A DNA stretch of 64,000 nucleotides. Source: Pseudorasbora parva. Its lineage: Eukaryota > Chordata > Actinopteri > Cypriniformes > Gobionidae. The notes below the pieces were generated by a model. That model ran no database searches. It worked only from the letters and a program-made list of their open reading frames with translations, and was not told where the DNA came from. Positions within the stretch are counted from its first letter, which is position 1; the number at the start of each line of letters is the position of its first letter. The stretch lies in NCBI RefSeq assembly GCF_024679245.1, contig NC_090178.1, forward strand, positions 3,803,853 to 3,867,852, written 5' to 3'. This document shows positions 35,938 to 49,436 of this stretch, in pieces. A program made the translations under genes and the position numbers.

Positions 35938-36526
35938 AATATGTATTTTTGATTAAATGTTATTTTTTTGATTAAATAAATGCAGGCTTGATGATAAGAT
36001 TTTTTAGTATTCAATACATATTAATTTCAAGTGTTTATATTTTTAATAGTTTAAAGTATTTTTTAAAAAAAGTTAAAAGTTAAATTATTATCAAAATATA
36101 ATTAGATTAACATTATAAAAAAAACAATACATAGCCCTTTTAAATATTCTACTATATACCCGATAATATTAAGTATTCTTTATTCCATTGCAAACCTCAG
36201 CGTTGCCTCAGTGACTGGCAAAATATCTAGAAATAAAATCAGCTAGTCAGGACAAAAACTGGCATATTCATTTGGCAAAGTCACTTTGATGTTAAATTAG
36301 TTTTTTAATTCTAATATAAGCCGATTCATATGTACATTGCCGACGTCTATATCTGGAAAATGCTGCACATCTCTCCAGCCCTGTAAAACTGCTGTTAACA
36401 TACATTAGGGCTGGAAAATCCCTGCCATCATATTCTATAAGATTCCTGAGTGTTTACGGTTTTCAACCAGTGGATGTTTAATGCGCCCATGAGACCAAGC
36501 TATAGATCTGACCTCACTGTTTCCTG
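35938..36526. other. AT-rich sequence with a short repeat-like stretch
   Basis: ATTAAATAAATGCAGGCTTG near 35970 resembles the dispersed family at 53225-53690. Nothing else is recognised. Confidence 0.35.
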
Positions 36527-36530
36527 AGAG

Positions 36531-36681
<151 letters not shown>

Positions 36682-36982
36682 TCTCACACACTCACACTCT
36701 CTCTCACGCCAGCTTTGATTTGACTCCAGCCACAATGCATGCTGGGTAACCAACAGTGCAACTAGAGCTGTTCTGACAAATAAAAACTGCATTTCAATGA
36801 GTATTTGAGCCACTTCAAGCTGTCTGATTGATTCTGCACTCCAGAACAAAAAACAATTGCTGTTGCATCAGTGCCACGTAGAAGAGTGTACAAAGAAAAA
36901 AAAGAACGGGAAAGAGATGCATGTACAACACAGATCAAGCCAACTCTGGAATTCAATCAGCGCCTGCTTCGTCAACATAACC

Positions 36983-37746
<764 letters not shown>

Positions 37747-38229
37747 CCCATACGGAAATGTAATATATGTCTATATATGAAATATCAATATATGCGATAT
37801 ATGTGATATATAAAGTAAAAACATATATGAAACATATTAGAAATTGGAACAATTCCATATATTGACATATAAATGTATCCCATATATTATATATGTTAAT
37901 GTAAGTATAATACATATATTGACATATAGGTCTCATATATGAAATATCCTAATATGCTCATATAGAGTAAAAACATAAATGCACATATATGCACAGCATC
38001 AGAAATTCCATATATTGACATATATCTTTAGTCCACATATTATATATGTTTAAATTATATAGGTGACAAATCATTATCACTGTCAAATGTTGTAGAGTCT
38101 TAAAATCTATACTATGTATAAAACAAATGACATTTAAAATATAAAATATTTATAATGTTACTTATTGTCAGGTGAGGCAAGAGATGAAGGACTCAAGGGT
38201 GCAGAGGTTAATGGGCTTTTTATTAGACA

Positions 38230-39784
38230 TCAAAAACAATCGAAACAAGAACTGCAAGCAGTTGTACGGGGCCAAGCCCCAGAAGGGGCTTTCGCCGAAT
38301 GCAGAGCCACCTTTATAAGGCTGTCCCCCACGGGACTCGAACCCATAACCTCCGGGTGCGGCGTCCATCGCTCATCTCGTTGAGCCACCGGCCAGGCTTG
38401 TGTTCAAACACCTGCTGAAGTTCCATAGTTCTAATGAGAGTCGACTCAAAATGAAGATTTTTTTCAAATACATGCACAGCATTTAATTTTTAAAAAGTTC
38501 TGTTTAGATCAATCTCAGAATGACTCAACGTATTGAACAGAAGCACATTTTGCAAATAACCAATTGGCATGCTAAGCTAACTAGCATAAAAACACAAACC
38601 CAGGAAGGGTCAACTTCAGTGACAAATATCTCAGGAACGATAGCAAATATCAAAAATCTGTTCGGTCATTTCTGTGCGGCTCAGTCCAATGATCATCTCA
38701 GCCAAGTTTGGACAAAATTTGACAAAATTTGAAAGAGGAGTAGCAAAAAAACAGTTTTTCACTTGTTTCAATATTGCGGACAATAACATTTTTGGAAAAT
38801 GATAAATGATATATCGTCGTAATCTGCATAAGCCAGGGAACAAGATGACATAAATGACACCAAATTTGGACAAAGTTTTCAAAAGTTATAAATGTTTTAG
38901 CAAAAATTCCTATATCTCGGGAACACTAGGTGCCGCTATTCTGAAACTTCTCAGGTACGTTTGGGACATGCTGACGGTCACGCATACCAAATTTTGTGCA
39001 GATATGTCAAATATTTCAAAAGATATAGCAATTTATGACAAAATTCAAAATGGCGGTCACGTGGTTTATTCGATCCTAACATATCCGGTATCCACAGATT
39101 CGGCATGACGCGGGGAATCCATAGACCCCAAAATTATGATTTTTTGACAAAGCGTTCAGAAGTTATGGGCAAAAATAGCCATTTTTCATATCTCATGACC
39201 CCTAGGTGGCGCTGTTCCCAACTTTGGCATGTACCCTCAGATCATGGGTCTGATGAAGCGTACCAATTTTCGTTTCGATTGATCAAAGTTTGGCCGAGAT
39301 ACAGCCTCAGAACCAAATATGGGTCGACCTCATTGAGTTCATGACGTCATAACTTTTGAACAAAGAAGAATAAAAAAAATAGGTTTAGTCATGTCTGTGC
39401 GACTCAGTCCAAAGATTATTTAATTCAAATTTTAACAAAATCGAAAAAACTTTGAAGGAGGAGTAGCAAAAAAACTGAATACTGTACTTTTCAAAATGGC
39501 TGTTACTGTAATGGGCGGAGCCTTAATGTAAGGAGATGAATGTGATCCGCATGAGGAGAGGAATCAGGTGTACTAAGTTTCATTTCTCTGTATCAAAGGG
39601 ATCAAAAGTTATAAATGTTTAAATGTTGAATTTTTGGACTGGTGGTGGCGCTATAGAGTTGGTTGTAGAGACACCAAATTTGGACCAATTACTTTTCATA
39701 AGCATCACTACAAGTGTGCCAAATTTCATCATTTTCCTACTTACGGTTCATAGGGTTGCCGTAGGAACCCAGTGGGAAGAAAAA

Positions 39785-39821
<37 letters not shown>

Positions 39822-39830
39822 GTATACTAA
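38230..39830 (+). repeat. Unit 0 of the 1.6-kb repeat family, diverged
   Basis: Opens AACTGCAAGCAGTTGTACGG, parallel to GCTGCAAGCAGCGATTGCGG in the tandem copies, and has the tRNA-like segment. It contains ACACTAGGTGCCGCTATTCT, CCTAGGTGGCGCTGTTCCCA and GGTGGTGGCGCTATAGAG. It ends in an (AAT)n run and two GGGGCTACAGCCCC hairpins (39841-39873 and 39905-39937). More diverged than the other copies. Confidence 0.85.
38323..38397 (-). pseudogene. tRNA-Arg-like segment, unit 0
   Basis: Minus-strand reading has a near A box (TGGCTCAACGAG) and a perfect B box (GGTTCGAGTCC), 75 nt overall, with CCG at the anticodon position. Base 33 is G rather than T and the stems are imperfect, so it is tRNA-derived rather than a functional tRNA. 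Confidence 0.6.
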
Positions 39831-39937
39831 CAATTCCAATAGGGGCTACAGCCCCTTCGGGGGCTTGGCCCCTAATAATAATAAAGTATACTAACAATTC
39901 CAATAGGGGCTACAGCCCCTTCGGGGGCTTGGCCCCT

Positions 39938-41150
39938 AAAAAGACACGAACACAGGCAAGGTCAACTTCAGAGACGGATTTCTCAGAAACGGTAGCGAAT
40001 ATCAAAAATCCGTTCAGTCATTGCTGTGCGGCTCGGTCCGAAGATCGTCTGAGCCAAATTTGGACAAAATTGGACAAAATTTGTAGGAGGAGTAGCGAAA
40101 AAACTGTTTTTCACTTGTTTAAATATGGCGGACAGTAACATGTTTGGAAAATGACAAATGATATATCTTCGGAATCTGCATAGGCCAGGGAACGAAATGA
40201 CATAAATTATATCAAATTTGGACAAAGTGTTCAAAAGTTATAAACGTTTTAGCATAAATTCCTATATCTCTGGAACGCTAGGTGGCGCTGTTCTGAAACT
40301 TCTCAGGTACGTTCGGGACATGCTGACGGTCACGCATACCAAATTTTGTGCAGATATGTCAAATATTTCAAAAGATATCACATTTTATGACAAAAATCCA
40401 AATTGCGGTCACGTGGTTCATTCGATCCTAACATATCCGGTATCACCGGATTCGGCATGTCACGCGGAATCCATAGATATCATTTATATGATTTTCTGAT
40501 TAAGCGTTCAGAAGTTATAGGCAAAAATAGCCTTTTTTCATATCTTATGACCCCTAGGTGGCGCTGTTCCCAACTTTGGCATGTACCCTCAGATCATGGG
40601 TGTGATGAAGTGTACCAATTTTCGTTTTGATTGATCAAAGTTTGGCCGAGATACAGCCTCAGAACCAAATTTGGGGCAACCTCATTGAGTTCATGACATC
40701 ATAACTTTTGAACAAAGAAGAATAAAAAAAATCTGTTAAGTCATGTCTGTGCAGCTCAGTCCAAAGATTATTTTTCTCAAATTTGAACAAAATCGGACAA
40801 ACTTTGAAGAAGGAGTAGCAAAAAAACTGAATACTGTACTTTTCAAAATGGCCGTTACTGTAATGGGAGGAGCCTTAATGTAAGATAATGAATGTGATCA
40901 ACATGAGGAGAGAAATCAGGTGTACTAAGTTTCATTTCTCTGTATCAAAGGGTTCAAAAGTTATAACAGTTTAAATGTTGAATATTTGGACTGGTGGTGG
41001 CGCTATAGAGTTGGTTGTAGAGACTCCAAATTTGGAGCAATTACTTTTCATAAGCATCACTACAAGTGTGCCAAATTTCATCATTTTCCTACTTACGGTT
41101 CATAGGGCTGCCATAGGAACCCAGTGGGAAGAAAAAGAATAATAATAATA
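39938..41150 (+). repeat. Unit 1 of the repeat family, 5'-truncated
   Basis: Starts at AAAGACACGAACACAGGCAA, missing the tRNA-like head. It then follows the common body (GGTCAACTTCAGAGACGGAT, GGTGGCGCTGTTCTGAAACT) to the (AAT)n run at 41139-41150. Confidence 0.85.
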
Positions 41151-42842
41151 AATATAGCTGCAAGCAGCGATTACGGGGCCAAGCCTAAGATGCGGCAGTA
41201 GCGCAATGCAGAGCCAGAAGGAAAAAAATGGCAGAAATAGACTGTACTTGAGTAATAGATAGGTTCAGAAGTATAGTTAGGATGAACTAAAAATGAACAG
41301 AAGTTCAGATGAACAAAATTAACAAAAACGCACTTATTTCTAATCCAAGAGGAAGAAAGATAAGTACAACACTTACTCTGATAATAAAGGAATCGAAATA
41401 ACACATTGCACAACATTTTATAAAATTGCCCTCCACGGGATTCGAACCCTATATCTCTGGGTCCGGAGTCTGTCGCTTATCCTGTTGCGCCACTGGGGAG
41501 GCACTCTTTTACAAACCTGCAGAGGTCTGCTAACCAATTAGCATGCTAAGCTAACTAGCATAAAGGCAAAAACACAGGCAAGGTCAACTTCAGAGACTGA
41601 TTTCTCAGAAACGGTAGCGAATATCAAAAATCTGTTCAGTCATTTCTGTGCGGCTCGGTCTGAAGATCATCTGAGCCAATTTTGGACAGAATTGGACCGA
41701 TTTTGAAGGAGGAGTAGCAAAAAAACTGTTTTTCATTAGTTTCAATATGGTGGACAGTCACATGTTTGGAAAATGACAAATGAGACATTGGCGGAATCTG
41801 CATAAACCAGGGAACAAAATGACATAAATTACATCAAATTTGGACAAAGGTTTCAAAAGTTATAAATGTTTTAGCAAAAAATCTTATATCTCTGGAACAC
41901 TAGGTGGCGCTATTCTGAAACTTCTCAGGTACGTTTGGGACATGCTATCGGTCAAGCATACGAGATTTTGTGCAGATATGTCCAATATTTCAAAAGATAT
42001 AGCAGTTTATGACAAAATTCAAAATGGCGGTCACGTGGTTCATCCAATCCTGACATATCCGGTATCGCCAGATTCGGCATGACACGGGGAATCCAAAGAC
42101 ACCAGGATTATGATTTTCTGACAAAGCGTTCAGAAGTTATGGGCAAAAATAGCCTTTTTTCATATCTCATGACCCCTAGGTGGCGCTGTTCCCAACTTTG
42201 GCATGGACCCTCAGATCATGGGTCTGATGAAGCATACCAATTTTCATTTCGATTGATCAAAGTTTGGCCGAGATACAGCCTCTGAACCAAATTTGGGTCG
42301 ACCTTGTTAAGTTCATAACATCATAACTTTTGAACAAAGATGAATAAAAAAAATCTGTTTTGTCATTTCTATTTGGATCAGTCCAAAGATCATATCATTC
42401 AAATTTGAACAAAATTGGACAAACTTTGAAGGAGGAGTAGAGGAAAAACTAAATACTGTACTTTTCAAAATGGCCGTTACTGTAATGGGCGGAGCCTTAA
42501 TGTAAGACATAGACTGAGATCAATATAATGAGAGGATTCTATTGTACTAAGTTTCATTTTCCTACTACAAAGGGTTCAAAAGTTATAAGAGTTTCAATGT
42601 TGTATTTTTGAACTGGTGGTGGCGCTATGGAGTTGGTTGTAGATACTCCAAATTTGGTCCAATTATTTTTAATGAGCATCTTTACAAGTGTGCTAATTTT
42701 CATCATTTTCCTACTTATGGTTCATAGGGCTGCCATAGGAACCCAGTGGGGAGGAAGAATAATAATAATAATAATAATAATAATAAGAAAACTAACAATT
42801 ACAATAGGGGCTACAGCCCTTCGGGCTTGGCCCCTAATAATA
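41151..42842 (+). repeat. Tandem copy 1 of the 1.6-kb repeat (1692 bp)
   Basis: From AATATAGCTGCAAGCAGCGA to the (AAT)n run and one GGGGCTACAGCCC hairpin (42806-42835). Nearly identical to copy 3. Frames of 65-91 codons are conserved only because the DNA is duplicated. Confidence 0.95.
41428..41502 (-). pseudogene. tRNA-Arg(CCG)-like segment, copy 1
   Basis: Minus-strand 75 nt beginning GCCTCCCCAGTGGCGCAACA. The A box TGGCGCAACAGG and B box GGTTCGAATCC fit the Pol III consensus exactly. Six of seven acceptor pairs are possible, CCG sits in a TCCGGA loop, and GGATAAG is arginine-tRNA-like. The T stem is weak, so it is a tRNA-derived promoter-bearing segment. Confidence 0.7.
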
Positions 42843-44463
42843 AATATAGCTGCAAGCAGCGATTGCGGGGCCAAGCCTAAGATGCGGCAGTAGCGCAATG
42901 CAGAGCCAGAAGGAAAAAAAATGGCAGAAATAGAATGTACTTGAGTAATAGATAGGTTCAGAAGTATAGTTAGGATGAACTAAAAATGAACAGAAGTTCA
43001 GATGAACAAAATTAACAAAAACGCACTTATTTCTAATCCAAGAGGAAGAAAGATAAGTACAACACTTACTCTGATAATAAAGGAATCGAAATAACACATT
43101 GCACAACATTTTATAAAATTGCCCTCCACGGGATTCGAACCCTATATCTCTGGGTCCGGAGTCTGTCGCTTATCCTGTTGCGCCACTGGGGAGGCACACT
43201 TTTACAAACCTGCAGAGGTCTGCTAACCAATTAGCATGCTAAGCTAACTAGCATAAAGACAAAAACACAGACAAGGTCAACTTCAGAGACTGATTTCTCA
43301 GAAACGGTAGCGAATATCAAAAATCCGTTCAGTCATTTCTGTGCGGCTCGGTCTGAAGATCATCTGAGCCAATTTTGGACAGAATTGGACAGATTTTGAA
43401 GGAGGAGTAGTGAAAAAACTGTTTTTCATTAGTTTCAATATGGTGGACAGTCACAAGTTTGGAAAATGACAAATGAGACATTGGCGGAATCTGCATAAAC
43501 CAGGGAACAAAATGACATAAATTGCATCAAATTTGGACAAAGGTTTCAAAAGTTATAAATGTTTTAGCAAAAAATCTTATATCTCTGGAACACTAGGTGG
43601 CGCTATTCTGAAACTTCTCAGGTACGTTTGGGACATGCTATCGGTCAAGCATACGAGATTTTGTGCAGATATGTCCAATATTTCAAAAGATATAGCAGTT
43701 TATGACAAAATTCAAAATGGCGGTCACGTGGTTCATCCAATCCTGACATATCCGGTATCGCCAGATTCGGCATGACACGGGGAATCCAAAGACACCAGGA
43801 TTATGATTTTCTGACAAAGCGTTCAGAAGTTAAGGGCAAAAATAGCCTTTTTTCATATCTCATGACCCCTAGGTGGCGCTGTTCCCAACTTTGGCATGAA
43901 CCCTCAAATCATGGGTCTGATGAAGCGTACCAATTTTCGTTTTGATTGGTCAAAGTTTGGCCGAGATACAGCCTCTGAACCCAATTTGGGTCGACCTTGT
44001 TAAGTTCATAACATCATAACTTTTGAACAAAGATGAATAAAAAAAATCTGTTTTGTCATTTCTATTTGGCTCAGTCCAAAGATCATTTCATTCAAATTTG
44101 AACAAAATTGGACAAACTTTGAAGGAAGAGTAGAGGAAAAACTAAATATTGTACTTTTCAAAATGGCCGTTACTGTAATGGGCGGAGCCTTAATGTAAGA
44201 CATACACTGAGATCAAAATAATGAGAGGAATCTATTGTACTAAGTTTCATTTTCCTACTACAAAGGGTTCAAAAGTTATAGCAGTTTCAATGTTGTATTT
44301 TTGAACTGGTGGTGGCGCTATGGAGTTGGTTGTAGAGACTCCAAATTTGGTCCAATTATTTTTAATGAGCATCTTTACAAGTGTGCTAATTTTCATCATT
44401 TTCCTACTTATGGTTCATAGGGCTGCCATAGGAACCCAGTGGGGAGGAAGAATAATAATAATA
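42843..44463 (+). repeat. Tandem copy 2 (1621 bp)
   Basis: Same order as copy 1 but without the terminal hairpin and with a short (AAT)n. Shares variants with copy 4 (for example AAAAATCCGTTCAG and ATGAGAGGAATCT). Confidence 0.95.
43121..43195 (-). pseudogene. tRNA-Arg(CCG)-like segment, copy 2
   Basis: Identical to copy 1 across the A box, anticodon region and B box. Confidence 0.7.
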
Positions 44464-46152
44464 AATATAGCTGCAAGCAGCGATTACGGGGCCAAGCCTA
44501 AGATGCGGCAGTAGCGCAATGCAGAGCCAGAAGGAAAAAAATGGCAGAAATAGACTGTACTTGAGTAATAGATAGGTTCAGAAGTATAGTTAGGATGAAC
44601 TAAAAATGAACAGAAGTTCAGATGAACAAAATTAACAAAAACGCACTTATTTCTAATCCAAGAGGAAGAAAGATAAGTACAACACTTACTCTGATAATAA
44701 AGGAATCGAAATAACACATTGCACAACATTTTATAAAATTGCCCTCCACGGGATTCGAACCCTATATCTCTGGGTCCGGAGTCTGTCGCTTATCCTGTTG
44801 CGCCACTGGGGAGGCACTCTTTTACAAACCTGCAGAGGTCTGCTAACCAATTAGCATGCTAAGCTAACTAGCATAAAGGCAAAAACACAGGCAAGGTCAA
44901 CTTCAGAGACTGATTTCTCAGAAACGGTAGCGAATATCAAAAATCTGTTCAGTCATTTCTGTGCGGCTCGGTCTGAAGATCATCTGAGCCAATTTTGGAC
45001 AGAATTGGACCGATTTTGAAGGAGGAGTAGCAAAAAAACTGTTTTTCATTAGTTTCAATATGGTGGACAGTCACATGTTTGGAAAATGACAAATGAGACA
45101 TTGGCGGAATCTGCATAAACCAGGGAACAAAATGACATAAATTACATCAAATTTGGACAAAGGTTTCAAAAGTTATAAATGTTTTAGCAAAAAATCTTAT
45201 ATCTCTGGAACACTAGGTGGCGCTATTCTGAAACTTCTCAGGTACGTTTGGGACATGCTATCGGTCAAGCATACGAGATTTTGTGCAGATATGTCCAATA
45301 TTTCAAAAGATATAGCAGTTTATGACAAAATTCAAAATGGCGGTCACGTGGTTCATCCAATCCTGACATATCCGGTATCGCCAGATTCGGCATGACACGG
45401 GGAATCCAAAGACACCAGGATTATGATTTTCTGACAAAGCGTTCAGAAGTTATGGGCAAAAATAGCCTTTTTTCATATCTCATGACCCCTAGGTGGCGCT
45501 GTTCCCAACTTTGGCATGGACCCTCAGATCATGGGTCTGATGAAGCATACCAATTTTCATTTCGATTGATCAAAGTTTGGCCGAGATACAGCCTCTGAAC
45601 CAAATTTGGGTCGACCTTGTTAAGTTCATAACATCATAACTTTTGAACAAAGATGAATAAAAAAAATCTGTTTTGTCATTTCTATTTGGATCAGTCCAAA
45701 GATCATATCATTCAAATTTGAACAAAATTGGACAAACTTTGAAGGAGGAGTAGAGGAAAAACTAAATACTGTACTTTTCAAAATGGCCGTTACTGTAATG
45801 GGCGGAGCCTTAATGTAAGACATAGACTGAGATCAATATAATGAGAGGATTCTATTGTACTAAGTTTCATTTTCCTACTACAAAGGGTTCAAAAGTTATA
45901 AGAGTTTCAATGTTGTATTTTTGAACTGGTGGTGGCGCTATGGAGTTGGTTGTAGATACTCCAAATTTGGTCCAATTATTTTTAATGAGCATCTTTACAA
46001 GTGTGCTAATTTTCATCATTTTCCTACTTATGGTTCATAGGGCTGCCATAGGAACCCAGTGGGGAGGAAGAATAATAATAATAATAATAATAATAATAAG
46101 AAAACTAACAATTACAATAGGGGCTACAGCCCTTCGGGCTTGGCCCCTAATA
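44464..46152 (+). repeat. Tandem copy 3 (1689 bp)
   Basis: Almost identical to copy 1, including the long (AAT)n run and the hairpin at 46119-46148. Confidence 0.95.
44741..44815 (-). pseudogene. tRNA-Arg(CCG)-like segment, copy 3
   Basis: Identical to copy 1 across both Pol III boxes. Confidence 0.7.
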
Positions 46153-47780
46153 AATATAGCTGCAAGCAGCGATTGCGGGGCCAAGCCTAAGATGCGGCAG
46201 TAGCGCAATGCAGAGCCAGAAGGAAAAAAAAATGGCAGAAATAGAATGTACTTGAGTAACAGATAGGTTCAGAAGTATAGTTAGGATGAACTAAAAATTA
46301 ACAGAAGTTCAGATGAACAAAATTATTAAAAACGCACTTATTTCTAATCCAAGAGGAAGAAAGATAAGTACAACACTTACTCTGATAATAAAGGAATCGA
46401 AATAACACATTGCACAACATTTTATAAAATTGCCCTCCACGGGATTCGAACCCTATATCTCTGGGTCCGGAGTCTGTCGCTTATCCTGTTGCGCCACTGG
46501 GGAGGCACTCTTTTACAAACCTGCAGAGGTCTGCTAACCAATTAGCATGCTAAGCTAACTAGCATAAAGACAAAAACACAGGCAAGGTCAACTTCAGAGA
46601 CTGATTTCTCAGAAACGCTAGCGAATATCAAAAATCCGTTCAGTCATTTCTGTGCGGCTCGGTCTGAAGATCATCTGAGCCAATTTTGGACAGAATTGGA
46701 CAGATTTTGAAGGAGGAGTAGCGAAAAAACTGTTTTCCATTAGTTTTAATATGGTGGACAGTCACATGTTTGGAAAATGACAAATGAGACATTGGCGGAA
46801 TCTGCATAAACCAGGGAACAAAATGACATAAATTGCATCAAATTTGGACAAAGGTTTCAAAAGTTATAAATGTTTTAGCAAAAAATCTTATATCTCTGGA
46901 ACACTAGGTGGCGCTATTCTGAAACTTGTCAGGTACGTTTGGGACATGCTATCGGTCACGCATACCAAATTTTGTGCAGATATGTCCAATATTTCAAAAG
47001 ATATAGCAATTTATGACAGAATTCAAAATGGTGGTCACGTGGTTCATCCAATCCTGACATATCCGGTATCGCCAGATTCGGCATGACACGGGGAATCCAA
47101 AGACACCATGATTATGATTTTCTGACAAAGCGTTCAGAAGTTATGGGCAAAAATATCCTTTTTTCATATCTCATGACCCCTAGGTGGCGCTGTTCCCAAC
47201 TTTGGCATGAACCCTCAGATCATGGGTCTGATGAAGCGTACCAATTTTCGTTTTGATTGGTCAAAGTTTGGCCGAGATACAGCCTCAGAACCAAATTTGG
47301 GTCGACCTTGTTAAGTTCATAACATCATAACTTTTGAACAAAGATGAATAAAAAAAATCTGTTTTGTCATTTCTATTTGGCTCAGTCCAAAGATCATTTC
47401 ATTCAAATTTGAACAAAATTGGACAAACTTTGAAGGAGGAGTAGAGGAAAAACTAAATACTGTACTTTTCAAAATGGCCGTTACTGTAATGGGCGGAGCC
47501 TTAATGTAAGACATAGACTGAGATCACAATAATGAGAGGAATCTATTGTACTAAGTTTCATTTTCCTACTACAAAGGGTTCAAAAGTTATAGCAGTTTCA
47601 ATGTTGTATTTTTGAACTGGTGGTGGCGCTATGGAGTTGGTTGTAGAAACTCCAAATTTGGTCCAATTATTTTTAATGAGCATCTTTACAAGTGTGCTAA
47701 TTTTCATCATTTTCCTACTTATGGTTCATAGGGCTGCCATAGGAACCCAGTGGGGAGGAAGAATAATAATAATAATAATA
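46153..47780 (+). repeat. Tandem copy 4 (1628 bp)
   Basis: Resembles copy 2 and lacks the hairpin. It has private variants such as CTTGTCAGGTACG and GGTCACGCATACCAAA. Confidence 0.95.
46432..46506 (-). pseudogene. tRNA-Arg(CCG)-like segment, copy 4
   Basis: Identical to copy 1 across both Pol III boxes. Confidence 0.7.
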
Positions 47781-49430
47781 AATATAGCTGCAAGCAGCGA
47801 TTGCGGGGCCAAGCCTAAGATGCGGCAGTAGCGCAATGCAGAGCCAGAAGGAAAAAAAATGGCAGAAATAGAATTTACTTGAGTAATAGATAGGTTCAGA
47901 AGTATAGTTAGGATGAACTAAAAATTAACAGAAGTTCAGATGAACAAAATTATTAAAAACGCACTTATTTCTAATCCAAGAGGAAGAAAGATAAGTACAA
48001 CACTTACTCTGATAATAAAGGAATCGAAATAACACATTGCACAACATTTTATAAAATTGCCCTCCACGGGATTCGAACCCTATATCTCTGGGTCCGGAGT
48101 CTGTCGCTTATCCTGTTGCGCCACTGGGGAGGCAGTCTTTTACAAACCTGCAGCGGTCTGCTAACCAATTAGCATGCTAAGCTAACTAGCATAAAGACAA
48201 AAACACAGACAAGGTCAACTTCAGAGACTGATTTCTCAGAAACGGTAGCGAATATCAAAAATCCGTTCAGTCATTTCTGTGCGGCTCGGTCTGAAGATCA
48301 TCTGAGCCAATTTTGGACAGAATTGGACAGATTTTGAAGGAGGAGTAGCGAAAAAACTGTTTTCCATTAGTTTTAATATGGTGGACAGTCACATGTTTGG
48401 AAAATGACAAATGAGACATTGGCGGAATCTGCATAAACCAGGGAACAAAATGACATAAATTGCATCAAATTTGGACAAAGGTTTCAAAAGTTATAAATGT
48501 TTTAGCAAAAAATCTTATATCTCTGGAACACTAGGTGGCGCTATTCTGAAACTTCTCAGGTACGTTTGGGACATGCTATCGGTCAAGCATACGAGATTTT
48601 GTGCAGATATGTCCAATATTTCAAAAGACATAGCAGTTTATGACAAAATTCAAAATGGCGGTCACGTGGTTCATCCAATCCTGACATATCCGGTATCGCC
48701 AGATTCGGCATGACACGGGGAATCCAAAGACACCAGGATTATGATTTTCTGACAATGCGTTCAGAAGTTATGGGCAAAAATAGCCTTTTTTCATATCTCA
48801 TGACCCCTAGGTGGCGCTGTTCCCAACTTTGGCATGGACCCTCAGATCATGGGTCTGATGAAGCATACCAATTTTCATTTCGATTGATCAAAGTTTGGCC
48901 GAGATACTGCCTCTGAACCAAATTTGGGTCGACCTTGTTAAGTTCATAACATCATAACTTTTGAACAAAAATGAATAAAAAAAATCTGTTTTGTCATTTC
49001 TATTTGGATCAGTCCAAAGATCATATCATTCAAATTTGAACAAAATTGGACAAACTTTGAAGGAGGAGTAGAGGAAAAACTAAATACTGTACTTTTCAAA
49101 ATGGCCGTTACTGTAATGGGCGGAGCCTTAATGTAAGACATAGACTGAGATCAATATAATGAGAGGATTCTATTGTACTAAGTTTCATTTTCCTACTACA
49201 AAGGGTTCAAAAGTTATAAGAGTTTCAATGTTGTATTTTTGAACTGGTGGTGGCGCTATGGAGTTGGTTGTAGATACTCCAAATTTGGTCCAATTATTTT
49301 TAATGAGCATCTTTACAAGTGTGCTAATTTTCATCATTTTCCTACTTATGGTTCATAGGGCTGCCATAGGAACCCAGTGGGGAGGAAGAATAATAATAAT
49401 AATAATAATAATAATAAGAAAACTAACAAT
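47781..49430 (+). repeat. Tandem copy 5, apparent recombinant
   Basis: The first part carries copy 4-type variants (GCGAAAAAACTGTTTTCCAT). The rest carries copy 1/3-type variants (TCAATATAATGAGAGGATTC). The switch lies between about 48465 and 48560. Followed by four hairpin modules. Confidence 0.9.
48059..48133 (-). pseudogene. tRNA-Arg(CCG)-like segment, copy 5
   Basis: Identical to copy 1 across both Pol III boxes. Confidence 0.7.
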
Positions 49431-49436
49431 TACAAT

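Noticed and set aside
41428..41502. Functional tRNA-Arg gene
   Set aside because: The Pol III boxes are intact but the T stem is mismatched, an acceptor pair is broken and it is locked in a tandem repeat. Called tRNA-derived instead.
41840..48916. Repeated 80- and 68-codon frames (MDKGFKSYKCFS..., MTRGIQRHQDYDF...) in the 1.6-kb units
   Set aside because: They recur because the DNA is duplicated. Other copies break or shift them, and there is no codon-position bias visible or family resemblance.
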